Notes: generated by a model not told the origin, from the letters alone. 16,766 nucleotides of DNA from an uncultured Clostridiaceae bacterium (GCA_905198755.1 CAJKDR010000015.1:1-16766), one strand, 5' to 3'; counted from the stretch's first letter, positions 1 through 7,555 are shown. Program-made: numbers and translations.

Positions 1-110
1 TGTTTACTCAGGTAAACTATTTCTATTCCTGTCTTTTTTATACTCAGATACATTATTATTATTTTTTTTATATTTCTAATTATAAAATCTTTAAAATAAA
101 TTTTTTTCAT
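1..110 (-). CDS. Hypothetical protein, N-terminal fragment cut by the window edge
   Basis: An open frame starts at an ATG at 110-108 on the minus strand and runs 36 codons without a stop until base 1, where the window ends. The encoded start is MKKIYFKDFIIRNIKK, rich in Ile and Lys. An AGAGGT ribosome binding site lies at about 115-120 with a short 4-nt spacer. The start is only 14 nt after the stop of the glucosaminidase gene on the same strand, so the two are probably co-transcribed from the promoter at 1494-1522. I do not recognise the family, and the visible piece is too short to assign a function. The frame is AT-rich and short, so it could be fortuitous; the SD sequence and the operon-like spacing are the main support. 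Confidence 0.45.
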   Translation of the reverse strand, partial: MKKIYFKDFIIRNIKKIIIMYLSIKKTGIEIVYLSK

Positions 111-124
111 ATTTACCTCTAAAA

Positions 125-1456
125 TTAAAGTCTATCATATAATAATTCCATATATTTGAATACCTTTAAATACCATTCTTTATCACTTGCATATCTAGTG
201 TTAACACCTTTTAGAGTTGGCTCATTATAGTAACTTCCAACGGCAGTTTCATCATCATTTATCTTGGTACCAGAAGTGTTCAAATAATATTTGGCTAATG
301 CTTTAGCAACTGTTTCAATTCCGTCACTGTAATCAGAAAAGCTATAAGATGAATCATAAGGACTTCTATCATAAGCACCATAACCAAACAAATTCTTTTT
401 GTCGTTGGCTATTGTAGAAACACCCCAATTACTTTCATGTATAGCAATTGATGCTAAGAAGATACCATTTATATTATATTTTTGATCCATGTCATAAAAT
501 ACTTCGTAGTTATTCTCTAATATTTTATTTTTATCTTGTGGAATGTCTGATAGAACTTTTTTGAAGTCATCCTTTGTTAACCCACTTGATTCATTTAATT
601 CCATATCGATATCTACAGTTATTAAAATTCGTTTAATTCTGCACTTTTCAACTATGTCTGGAGTAGAAGAGGCAGAAGTTAAATCTTCTGTTTTTAAATA
701 TCCTTCTTTATCATCAAAAGAAACTTTACACCAATCTTCACTAGTAAGCTCCAAAAGCTTAACATCAAGATATTCTTTTATATCAGTAACATCTTCTGAT
801 TTTTCATTATTTTCTTTTTTTAGATTAGTGTCTTTGGTAACATATAGTGTATCACCAATATGTATTTTGTGTTTAGCTAAAAATTCAGAAGTTCCTACAT
901 CAACATATTGTGGAGTTGGAGATGATAAATTTTCCTCTGATAGTATTAATTCATTTATAACTTGTCCATTTTCATAAGTTTTAACAGATGTTACTTTTTG
1001 TTTTCCAAAAACACCTTCTTTTGTTATTACTTCTTCACCTTTAGGTAGAGAAGGGTTATCAGTATATATAGTTGGAAAAACGATATTATATTCTGTTATA
1101 GCTTGTTCCTTAAATGTATTTATATTTGCATTTTCAACGATAATTTTTTGTATATCTAAGCTATTATTATTGATTTCATATTTAGGAGTATTGGCAAAGA
1201 TTTTTTTATTAAAAAATAAAGCAACAAAAAGAAACACTATAATAGATATTATTACAGTATAAGATGAGTGCTTTTGAATTATAAGTGTAGTAGAAGATCT
1301 CTTAAAAAAGTTTCTAAAATTGGAAAACTTTTTTTGTTGTTTTCTTTTTATGTAAGAAGATTGTAATTGTGGATTATTTTTTATTGTTTGTAATTCTTTA
1401 AAAACTTCACTTAAATTTCTATCTTGATGACTATAAGAAGTTTTATTATCAATCAT
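125..1456 (-). CDS. Membrane-anchored G5/SH3-like/glucosaminidase peptidoglycan hydrolase
   Basis: A 443-residue protein predicted to cleave the glycan backbone of peptidoglycan outside the cell. Order of parts: a cytoplasmic basic N-terminus of about 65 residues; one membrane span at about 66-83, acting as an uncleaved signal anchor; a G5-like domain at about 118-189 (NGQ turn, ending in YVDVGT); an SH3-like region at about 195-262; and a C-terminal glucosaminidase (GH73-type) domain at about 305-443. The last contains AIHESNWG, with E341 as the probable catalytic acid, and NLFGYGAYDRSPY. G5 domains are thought to bind N-acetylglucosamine polymers, so the middle of the protein probably docks it on the wall. 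The start is supported by AAAGGAAG upstream and a good promoter about 30 nt further. It is transcribed away from the rest of the window. The hydrolase assignment is firm; the exact bond cut and the SH3 call are inferred. Confidence 0.88.
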   Translation of the reverse strand: MIDNKTSYSHQDRNLSEVFKELQTIKNNPQLQSSYIKRKQQKKFSNFRNFFKRSSTTLIIQKHSSYTVIISIIVFLFVALFFNKKIFANTPKYEINNNSLDIQKIIVENANINTFKEQAITEYNIVFPTIYTDNPSLPKGEEVITKEGVFGKQKVTSVKTYENGQVINELILSEENLSSPTPQYVDVGTSEFLAKHKIHIGDTLYVTKDTNLKKENNEKSEDVTDIKEYLDVKLLELTSEDWCKVSFDDKEGYLKTEDLTSASSTPDIVEKCRIKRILITVDIDMELNESSGLTKDDFKKVLSDIPQDKNKILENNYEVFYDMDQKYNINGIFLASIAIHESNWGVSTIANDKKNLFGYGAYDRSPYDSSYSFSDYSDGIETVAKALAKYYLNTSGTKINDDETAVGSYYNEPTLKGVNTRYASDKEWYLKVFKYMELLYDRL

Positions 1457-1493
1457 TCCAATAGCTTCCTTTCTTTAGATTTTTTACAATTAT

Positions 1494-1522
1494 ATTATAT
1501 AATAAGCAATTATTCTTGTCCA
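1494..1522 (-). promoter_or_regulatory. Sigma-A-type promoter of the glucosaminidase gene
   Basis: Read on the minus strand: -35 TGGACA at 1522-1517 (5 of 6 consensus), a 17-bp spacer, then -10 TATAAT at 1499-1494 (6 of 6). The expected start of transcription near 1487 gives a leader of about 30 nt before the ATG at 1456. This is one of the best promoter matches in the window. Confidence 0.75.
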
Positions 1523-1574
1523 CTAATTTTGAGTAATATTATTTACCTTTTTTTGGTTTTATGATAATATGTTT

Positions 1575-1603
1575 TTGAAAAAAACACTTTAATAAGGAAT
1601 AAT
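1575..1603 (+). promoter_or_regulatory. Probable promoter of the P-loop kinase-like gene
   Basis: -35 TTGAAA at 1575-1580 (5 of 6), 17-bp spacer, -10 AATAAT at 1598-1603 (5 of 6). The leader would be about 100 nt. The background is very AT-rich, so a chance match is possible. Together with the minus-strand promoter at 1494-1522 it makes the 1457-1709 gap a divergent promoter region. Confidence 0.45.
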
Positions 1604-1709
1604 AAAATGTGGAAGATTGAAGAAGTAAAAAAATGTATTCAAGTGTACACAAACATGAGGGCAAAGGAATTACAATAGAAAATAATATGAAAAATAGGGA
1701 GGAATTGAA

Positions 1710-2297
1710 ATGAAAAATATAATAATAATGGGAACTGGAAGAGCTGGAAAAACAACTACTAGCAAGATGTTAAAAGAAAAATATAAAGAATACAATTTGC
1801 TTCATAGTGATTCTGTGAAATGGGGAATAATAAGAGGACAAGGAAAAGAAGAATATTATGAAACACATATAGATGAACAAAAAGAATTTGAACATAGTGA
1901 AATGTATCAAAGAATATTATTAGAAATATTTAAAAGTTTATGTGATAAAAATAAAGATAAAAATAGATACCCATATATATTAGAAAGCGGACAATTATCA
2001 CCTGCTCTTGTAAATGAATTAATAAATTTTGATAATACTTGTGTTGTATGTTTAGGACTGGGAGATTTTGATGTAGAAGATGTTATAAATCTTTGCAGAA
2101 AACATGATGTGCCAGATGATTGGTCATATAATATGCCGTATGAAGACCTAAAATCACATGCTGAAAAATGGATTGAAACTAATGAAGAATTTAAAAAGGA
2201 TTGTCCTAAATATGGAATTAAATATTTTGATACAACTAAGGATAGAGAAAAAGTTTTAAATGAAGTTGTGGATTTTATAAGTAAAGAGATAGAATAA
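1710..2297 (+). CDS. P-loop kinase-like protein of unknown substrate
   Basis: A 195-residue soluble protein. It opens with a beta strand and a Walker A loop, GTGRAGKTT, at residues 8-16. HSDSVKWG at about 32-39 follows at the position where small-molecule kinases of the shikimate/adenylate kinase type often carry a substrate-binding Asp. It lacks any ABC or AAA+ signature, and its size fits a monomeric nucleotide or metabolite kinase. A second strand, NTCVVCLGLGDFD at about 108-120, resembles the core strand before the LID region of such kinases. The start is well supported by AGGGAGG 7 nt upstream of the ATG. It stands alone, 81 bp before the next gene, which appears to have its own promoter, so the neighbours say little about its role. 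Phosphotransfer is inferred from the fold; the substrate is unknown. Confidence 0.75.
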   Translation: MKNIIIMGTGRAGKTTTSKMLKEKYKEYNLLHSDSVKWGIIRGQGKEEYYETHIDEQKEFEHSEMYQRILLEIFKSLCDKNKDKNRYPYILESGQLSPALVNELINFDNTCVVCLGLGDFDVEDVINLCRKHDVPDDWSYNMPYEDLKSHAEKWIETNEEFKKDCPKYGIKYFDTTKDREKVLNEVVDFISKEIE

Positions 2298-2299
2298 TA

Positions 2300-2328
2300 T
2301 TGAAAAAATAAAATGAGTATGATATATT
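2300..2328 (+). promoter_or_regulatory. Probable promoter of the Ord-like/YjdF-like/MFS unit
   Basis: -35 TTGAAA at 2300-2305, 17-bp spacer, -10 TATATT at 2323-2328 (each 5 of 6). Two further TATAAT boxes at 2338-2343 and 2347-2352 have no good -35 partner. An AAAGGAGG ribosome binding site at 2364-2371 follows, 7 nt before the ATG at 2379. Confidence 0.5.
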
Positions 2329-2378
2329 CTTTTTGAGTATAATAACTATAATAAATTTAATTTAAAGGAGGTTTTATT

Positions 2379-3455
2379 ATGGAAAGAAAGGTAAGAGTAG
2401 TTCAATTAGGAACAGGAAAAATGGCCAAATACACAATGAGATATGTTTACGAAAAAGGTGGAGAAGTTGTTGGGGCAATTGATGTGAATCCAGCAGTTAT
2501 AGGTAAAGATATCGGAGAAATTATCGGATGTGAGGAAAAAGGTGTAGTAGTAACAGCTTTTGATAAAGCAGAAGAAATGCTAAAAGATGTAAAACCAGAT
2601 ATAGTAATTATAGAAACAATGAGCTTGCTAAAAGATCTAGAAGAACCATTAATGCTTTGTGCTAGGTTGGGAATTAATGCAATTACAACATGTGAAGAGG
2701 CATTTTATTCTTGGAACTCAAATCCAACATTAACAAAAAAGGTTGATGAGTTAGCAAAACAAAATGGATGTACAATTACAGGTGCAGGATACCAAGATAT
2801 ATATTGGGGACAATTAATTGCAAGTATAGCAGGTTCAACACAAAGTATCAAAAAGATTAAAGGAAGTTCAAGCTACAATGTAGAAGACTATGGAATAGCG
2901 TTAGCTAATGCACATGGAGCAGGATTAACATTAGAAGAATTTGATAAACAAGTGGCTTCAGTAGATAAAATAAGTGATGATGAGAGACAAAAAATAATTG
3001 AAAGTGGAGAATATTTACCTTCATATATGTGGAATACAAATGGATGGTTATGTGATAAATTGGGATTAACAATAAAATCTCAAACTCAAAAGACTGTTCC
3101 AACAACTTGTGAAGAAGATATTTATTCTGACACACTAGGAATGACAGTAAAAAAAGGTGATGCAACAGGAATGAGCGCTGTAGTAACAACTGAAACAGAA
3201 GAAGGAATAACAATAGAATCAGAATGTATAGGAAAAGTATATTCAAAAGATGATTTTGATAAAAATGAATGGACTGTATATGGAGAACCAGATACAACAA
3301 TAACAGTAGCAAGACCAGCAACAGTAGAGCTTACATGTGGAACTATTGTAAATAGAATACCAGATGTAATAAATGGAAAATCAGGATTTATTCCAACATC
3401 TGAATTAGGAGAATTACAATATAAAACAAAACCATTAAATGAATATGTAAAATAA
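2379..3455 (+). CDS. 2,4-diaminopentanoate dehydrogenase-like NAD(P)-dependent oxidoreductase
   Basis: A 358-residue cytoplasmic enzyme with an N-terminal Rossmann fold. The nucleotide-binding turn GTGKMA is at residues 11-16, followed by GEVVGAIDVNP, whose Asp likely contacts the cofactor. Conserved stretches such as TTCEEAFYSW (about 103-112), GAGYQD (about 135-140) and the long C-terminal half match the Ord/2,4-diaminopentanoate dehydrogenase family, related to dihydrodipicolinate reductase. The length fits the family. Characterised members oxidatively deaminate 2,4-diaminopentanoate in clostridial ornithine fermentation, feeding the OrtAB thiolase. No ort or ora genes (thiolase, ornithine aminomutase) lie next to it here, so it may act on another amino acid. 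An exceptionally good SD, AAAGGAGG, suggests strong translation. A YjdF-like membrane protein gene starts 23 bp downstream. Family assignment is confident; the exact substrate is not. Confidence 0.75.
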   Translation: MERKVRVVQLGTGKMAKYTMRYVYEKGGEVVGAIDVNPAVIGKDIGEIIGCEEKGVVVTAFDKAEEMLKDVKPDIVIIETMSLLKDLEEPLMLCARLGINAITTCEEAFYSWNSNPTLTKKVDELAKQNGCTITGAGYQDIYWGQLIASIAGSTQSIKKIKGSSSYNVEDYGIALANAHGAGLTLEEFDKQVASVDKISDDERQKIIESGEYLPSYMWNTNGWLCDKLGLTIKSQTQKTVPTTCEEDIYSDTLGMTVKKGDATGMSAVVTTETEEGITIESECIGKVYSKDDFDKNEWTVYGEPDTTITVARPATVELTCGTIVNRIPDVINGKSGFIPTSELGELQYKTKPLNEYVK

Positions 3456-3478
3456 AAATAGTAATATGGAGTAAATAT

Positions 3479-4267
3479 ATGAAAAAATATAAAGAATTGA
3501 AAAAGGAATATGAAAAAACTAAAAAAAGCAGTATTATTGTGTATATAGTTCTTAGAACATTAGTTATTTTTTCTATGGTTAGACAAATATTAAGAGGAGA
3601 TTTAAATAATGCATTTTTGTGTGTATTATCATTGGTGTTATTTACACTTCCTGGAGTTTTTCAAAAAAAGTTTAAAATAAAGGTACCTAATCTATTAGAA
3701 ATTATAATTTACTTGTTCATATATTCAGCAGAAATTTTAGGTGAAATTCATAATTTTTATGGACATATTCCAGCATGGGATACCATTTTGCATACATTAA
3801 ATGGATTTTTGTGTGCTGGAATAGGTTTTTCATTAGTAGATTTATTAAACGAGAACAGCAAAAAAATAAAATTATCACCAATATATGTAGCTATTGTAGC
3901 TTTTTGCTTTAGTATGACTGTTGGAGTTTGTTGGGAATTTTTTGAATACTCAGCAGATAAAATTGTAAAAACAGATATGCAAAAAGATGTATTGGTGAAA
4001 GAAATTTCAACAGTATATTTAGATCCGAATAAAGAAAATAAAACAGTATTATTAAAGGATATAGGAAAAACAATTATATATGATAACAATGCTAATGAGA
4101 TAGCAGTAATAGATAATGGTTATTTAGATATAGGAATAAATGATACTATGAAAGATTTATTAGTTAATTTTGTTGGAGCAGTAGTATATTCAATTTTAGG
4201 ATATTTTTATATAAAGAATAGAGATAAATATAAATTTGCAAGTAACTTTATACCAACAAAAGAATAA
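3479..4267 (+). CDS. YjdF/DUF2238-like integral membrane protein
   Basis: A 262-residue protein with a basic N-terminus and about six predicted hydrophobic segments (near residues 18-35, 43-60, 71-88, 106-123, 134-151 and 226-244). Three conserved polar patches sit at or near membrane ends: AWDTILHTLNGF (99-110, with D101 and H105), CWEFFEYSAD (151-160) and NDTMKDLLVNFVGA (221-234). This pattern (D..LH...G, WE..E, DT..D....GA) resembles the uncharacterised YjdF/DUF2238 membrane family; the biochemical role is unknown. The acidic/His clusters could bind metal or a polar head group, which is inference only. A loop of about 65 residues (160-222) between the last two membrane parts is longer than I would expect. 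It starts 23 bp after the Ord-like gene with a modest GGAG site and ends 5 bp before the MFS gene, so all three are likely one transcript. Confidence 0.7.
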   Translation: MKKYKELKKEYEKTKKSSIIVYIVLRTLVIFSMVRQILRGDLNNAFLCVLSLVLFTLPGVFQKKFKIKVPNLLEIIIYLFIYSAEILGEIHNFYGHIPAWDTILHTLNGFLCAGIGFSLVDLLNENSKKIKLSPIYVAIVAFCFSMTVGVCWEFFEYSADKIVKTDMQKDVLVKEISTVYLDPNKENKTVLLKDIGKTIIYDNNANEIAVIDNGYLDIGINDTMKDLLVNFVGAVVYSILGYFYIKNRDKYKFASNFIPTKE

Positions 4268-4272
4268 AAAAT

Positions 4273-5598
4273 ATGGGAAATAAAAATATGGAGCAAAAGA
4301 AAAAAGAAAATAAATATTTAAACAAGAAAAAAATAAAGAAGAAAAATGTAATAAGAAGAAAAAATGCAATTTTATATCCAATATATAAAGCTTTTTCATG
4401 GGATTTATTGTGTTATTATTCCATTGAATATTTGTTTTTAACAATTACTAAAGGAATCACACCTGGACAGGTACTTGTATCAACAGCGATATATGCTTTT
4501 GCAAAAGTAATCTTTGAAATTCCAATTGTTATTTTTACAGAATATGTTGGAAAAAGAAAAAGCTTGATTTTAGGAAATTTCTTTATATTTATTGGAATTG
4601 TATTATTAATATTCGCACCGAATTTTTTTGTGGTTTGCATATATCAAATATTAACTGCAATAGGATATGATATAAAAGCTATATGTGATGGTAATTTACT
4701 TTATGATTCTGTGGCAACGAAAGGTGGAGATGGACTATATACAAGATTAGAAAGTAAAGGTGCAACTTTATACTATGCTTTAGATGCCACGTTATCACTA
4801 ATGGCAGGCTATTTATTTGTTATAAATAACTATATTCCGATGATTATTTGTGCAATATGTTTATTTATAGCATTAATATTATCTGCTAATTTAGAAGATG
4901 TACATACAGTTAAAAAGAAAAAGAAAATATCAGTTTTTGTAAAAGAATACAAAAAAGATATTTCTGATTCACTTAAATTTATAATAAAATCACAAAGAAT
5001 GAGATCATTTGTGATATTTGCCTCATTTTTTTATGCTTTGATAAAAATAATGGATACATGTAAAAGCAATTTACTTACAGAATTAAAAGTAGGACCAGAA
5101 CAATTTTCAATTATATTAGCAATTTTAAGCTTAATTGCAGCAATTTCAAGTGCTTATAGCAAAAAAATACAAAAAAAATTAAAAAATAAAATGTTAACAG
5201 CTATATCTATATCTTTTATAGCTTCATGGATTATAATTTCAGTTATATCAATAAAATTCTATAATACAATTGCTTTACCAATTATATTACTACTATATGT
5301 AATAAATAAAATAGATGTTTCACAATGGTATATTGCTAAAGATAAATATTTAAGAAATTTTACTAGAGCAAAAACAAGATCAAAAATAACTTTTGCATTT
5401 GAAATGATTGTATGCTTATCAACAGGTTTATTATCATTAATAGGAGCTAAAATATTAGATTTAGTCAATATAAAATATGCAATATTAGTAATTAGTCTTG
5501 GAGCATTAGCAATAATGATTGTTGTGTTAGATTATATGAAAAAAAGATTCGGATTAAAACCAAAACAATATGCAAAAGAAGATATAAGATTTAATTAA
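4273..5598 (+). CDS. MFS-type transporter
   Basis: A 441-residue polytopic membrane protein with about 12 hydrophobic segments in two halves, split by a basic cytoplasmic loop near residues 213-240. After the second segment, EYVGKRKSLILGN is a degenerate form of the major facilitator motif A. The substrate cannot be told; distant relatives include drug-efflux and metabolite carriers. The N-terminus is unusual, with about 30 residues dominated by Lys and Arg before the first span. Neither the ATG at 4273 nor the second in-frame ATG at 4288 has a strong SD. The weak GGGA at 4275-4278 would serve the 4288 start; the 4273 start may depend on coupling to the stop 5 bp upstream. It is the last gene before a strong terminator. 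It may carry a substrate or product of the Ord-like enzyme, which is inference from operon position. Confidence 0.8.
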   Translation: MGNKNMEQKKKENKYLNKKKIKKKNVIRRKNAILYPIYKAFSWDLLCYYSIEYLFLTITKGITPGQVLVSTAIYAFAKVIFEIPIVIFTEYVGKRKSLILGNFFIFIGIVLLIFAPNFFVVCIYQILTAIGYDIKAICDGNLLYDSVATKGGDGLYTRLESKGATLYYALDATLSLMAGYLFVINNYIPMIICAICLFIALILSANLEDVHTVKKKKKISVFVKEYKKDISDSLKFIIKSQRMRSFVIFASFFYALIKIMDTCKSNLLTELKVGPEQFSIILAILSLIAAISSAYSKKIQKKLKNKMLTAISISFIASWIIISVISIKFYNTIALPIILLLYVINKIDVSQWYIAKDKYLRNFTRAKTRSKITFAFEMIVCLSTGLLSLIGAKILDLVNIKYAILVISLGALAIMIVVLDYMKKRFGLKPKQYAKEDIRFN

Positions 5599-5610
5599 AT
5601 AATCAAAAAT

Positions 5611-5648
5611 GAAACACTTCAGAATATATTATTCTGAAGTGTTTTTTG
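5611..5648 (+). terminator. Rho-independent terminator of the Ord-like/YjdF-like/MFS unit
   Basis: A perfect 15-bp stem, with arms at 5612-5626 and 5630-5644 and a 3-nt loop, includes the core CACTTCAG/CTGAAGTG. A run of six T follows at 5642-5647, partly inside the stem. It starts 13 bp after the MFS stop. The A-tract before the stem also makes it usable on the other strand. Confidence 0.93.
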
Positions 5649-5699
5649 TATAAAAGAAAAATGAAACAAAAGATTTTTGCATACAAATAAAGTTATGTT

Positions 5700-5717
5700 A
5701 TTGTGAAATTTTACAAT
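5700..5717. promoter_or_regulatory. Imperfect 18-bp palindrome upstream of the ABC exporter, candidate operator
   Basis: ATTGTGAAATTTTACAAT is symmetric at 8 of 9 base pairs (only G5705/T5712 break it). It lies about 35 bp upstream of the -35 box of the exporter promoter. There is no T-run after it, so it is not a terminator. A role as a regulator site is inference. Confidence 0.3.
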
Positions 5718-5726
5718 TATATTAAG

Positions 5727-5739
5727 TTTGTATTACAAA
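5727..5739. promoter_or_regulatory. Perfect short palindrome TTTGTA-T-TACAAA, candidate operator
   Basis: Arms 5727-5732 and 5734-5739 are exact inverted repeats around T5733. The site sits 12 bp upstream of the -35 element at 5752 and 9 bp after the larger palindrome. No regulator gene lies nearby to pair with it. Confidence 0.3.
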
Positions 5740-5751
5740 TTCAATTTAATA

Positions 5752-5780
5752 TTGAGAAAAAATCTAAAAAATGATATAAA
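5752..5780 (+). promoter_or_regulatory. Promoter of the ABC exporter operon
   Basis: -35 TTGAGA at 5752-5757 (4 of 6), 17-bp spacer, -10 TATAAA at 5775-5780 (5 of 6). It is placed between the terminator at 5611-5648 and the AAGGAGA ribosome binding site at 5794-5800, giving a very short leader to the ATG at 5807. Confidence 0.5.
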
Positions 5781-5806
5781 AATGTAGAAATATAAGGAGA
5801 TAACAA

Positions 5807-7555
5807 ATGAGAAAAATTTTGCTTGATATATTAAAGAAATATAAAATAGCCATATTAACCACAGTGTTTTTTATAGGGCTAAATATATTTATTTCAACAA
5901 TACCATCTAAAATAATTGGTATAATAGTAGACTTTATGTATAATATCCAAGAAAACAAAGCAGAAATTATTAAATATACATTTTATTTAATTGTTTCAGT
6001 AATGCTGGCCATGTTTTCTAGAATACCATGGAGATATTTAGTAGATTATACAAATAGAAGTTTGGAAAAAGATATTAAAAACAAATTGTATGCACATTTT
6101 ACTAGAGTAAAGATGTCAAATCTTCAAAAAATAAAAAATGGTGAAATAATGTCATATTTTGTAAAAGATGTTGGCGAAATAAGAGTAACATTTTATAAAA
6201 TATTGTCACATGGAACAAGAATAGTTTTTACATTAATAATTGCTGGAACTACAATGGCTACAAACGTTGATTTGAAACTTACAATTGTTACATTATTACC
6301 TATATTTATAACATCATATTTAATTGTAATAATAAAGAAATATGTTGAAAGAAGTTTTAAAAAATCTCAGAAATATTTTACAGAACTTTCAGAATATGTA
6401 CAAGAAAGTACAGATTCTATTAAAACAACAAAAGCATATTCACAAGAATATTATCAATTAAAAGATTTTATTAGAAAAAATAAAAAATTAAGGGCTAGTA
6501 ATAATGAGGTAGATATACATTCTACTTTATTATCTACTTGTATTAACATATGTTTTGGCCTTTGCTATGCAATATCGCTAATATATGGTTCTAACTTAGT
6601 ATTACAAGGAAATATTACAGTCGGAGATTTTGTCGCATTTAATGGGTATATAGCTTTATTTGTAGGGCCAGTTTCTTGGTTACCAGCAATGATATCAAGA
6701 TTTAAAAGAGCTCAAATTTCATATAGAAGATTAGATAATTTTTTAAATTTAGAAAAAGAAAAAATTGATATAAAAAGTAAAGAATTATTAAAAAAATTAG
6801 ATGGAAATATAGAAATAAAAGATTTAACATTCAATTATCCAGAAAATGTAGATATGGTATTAGAAAATATTAATATTAGTCTAAAAAAAGGTGAAACTTT
6901 AGGAATTATAGGAACAATTGGTTCTGGAAAAACAACATTGTTAAATTTACTTATTAGATTATATCCTGTAAAACGTGGCAAGATTTTTATAGACGGAAAA
7001 GATATTAATGATATTCCTGTTGCAGTACTAAGAGAAAATATATGTTTTATTACTCAAGATAATTTCTTGTTTTCTGCAACATTAAAAGAAAATATCAATT
7101 TATTTAAAGATACATATGATTCATTTTTTGTTAATGAAAGTACAAAAGATGCTATGATTTATGATGAAATACAAGAAATGCCAAACCAAATAGAAACTTG
7201 TTTGGGTGGAGAAGATGGAGTTGAATTATCAGGTGGTCAAAGGCAGAGAATAGCTGTTTCAAGGGCATTTTTAAAAAGAAGTAATATTATTATGTTAGAT
7301 GATACATTTTCAGCTTTGGATAATAGAACGGAAAAAGCAGTATTAGAAAATATAGAAGAATTAACATCTGACAAGACTTGCATTATTGTTTCAAATAGAA
7401 TATCAGATGTAAAAAATAGCGATAAAATTATAGTTATGGATGAGGGATGCATTGTAGAAGCTGGAACACACGAACAGTTACTTGAAAATGGCGGAATGTA
7501 TTATTCATTTTATATGCAACAATCTAGTAAAGAGGAGGAAAATATAAATGAATAA
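5807..7555 (+). CDS. ABC exporter half-transporter with degenerate ATP site (heterodimer subunit 1)
   Basis: A 582-residue fused membrane and nucleotide-binding protein. A six-span ABC exporter membrane domain (about 1-305) precedes the ATPase domain (about 335-575). Walker A is GTIGSGKTT (369-377), the Q-loop Gln is 417, and the signature is canonical LSGGQ (474-478). Walker B is IIMLDD, so D499 replaces the catalytic Glu; the switch-loop His is replaced by N530 in IIVSNRIS. Both changes predict that this subunit's own ATP site hydrolyses poorly, as in the degenerate half of heterodimeric exporters such as TM287/288, LmrCD and BmrCD. Its intact LSGGQ would complete the active site of the partner encoded directly downstream, which overlaps it by 8 nt. 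The substrate is unknown; drugs, lipids and peptides are all possible. The strong AAGGAGA site supports the start. Confidence 0.93.
   Translation: MRKILLDILKKYKIAILTTVFFIGLNIFISTIPSKIIGIIVDFMYNIQENKAEIIKYTFYLIVSVMLAMFSRIPWRYLVDYTNRSLEKDIKNKLYAHFTRVKMSNLQKIKNGEIMSYFVKDVGEIRVTFYKILSHGTRIVFTLIIAGTTMATNVDLKLTIVTLLPIFITSYLIVIIKKYVERSFKKSQKYFTELSEYVQESTDSIKTTKAYSQEYYQLKDFIRKNKKLRASNNEVDIHSTLLSTCINICFGLCYAISLIYGSNLVLQGNITVGDFVAFNGYIALFVGPVSWLPAMISRFKRAQISYRRLDNFLNLEKEKIDIKSKELLKKLDGNIEIKDLTFNYPENVDMVLENINISLKKGETLGIIGTIGSGKTTLLNLLIRLYPVKRGKIFIDGKDINDIPVAVLRENICFITQDNFLFSATLKENINLFKDTYDSFFVNESTKDAMIYDEIQEMPNQIETCLGGEDGVELSGGQRQRIAVSRAFLKRSNIIMLDDTFSALDNRTEKAVLENIEELTSDKTCIIVSNRISDVKNSDKIIVMDEGCIVEAGTHEQLLENGGMYYSFYMQQSSKEEENINE

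Noticed and set aside
2..17. Inverted repeat GTTTAC-TCAG-GTAAAC, possible terminator
   Set aside because: It lies inside the probable minus-strand coding fragment, has only a 6-bp stem and lacks a T-run on either side.
543..977. Plus-strand 144-codon frame opposite the glucosaminidase gene
   Set aside because: Antisense shadow: the minus strand encodes clear G5, SH3-like and linker parts here, and the plus frame is Ser/Val-rich with no family features.
1607..1678. A 23-codon ORF (ATG TGG AAG ...) upstream of the kinase-like gene with AAGGAA before it
   Set aside because: It is too short to support and overlaps the expected transcription start of the proposed promoter at 1575-1603. No recognisable peptide, and not an amino-acid-rich attenuator leader.
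2315..2334. Weak hairpin GAGTAT-GAT-ATATTC followed by five T, as a terminator of the kinase-like gene
   Set aside because: Only a 6-bp, mostly A-U stem with a G-U pair, and it overlaps the better-supported promoter of the next gene.
2905..3321. Minus-strand 138-codon Leu-rich frame inside the Ord-like gene
   Set aside because: Its Leu/His richness is the complement of AT-rich codons of the real gene; it has no ribosome binding site and conflicts with a conserved enzyme.
5649..5806. Possible small RNA or riboswitch in the leader of the exporter operon
   Set aside because: Only two short AT dyads are visible upstream of the promoter; the transcribed leader is about 20 nt, too short for a riboswitch.
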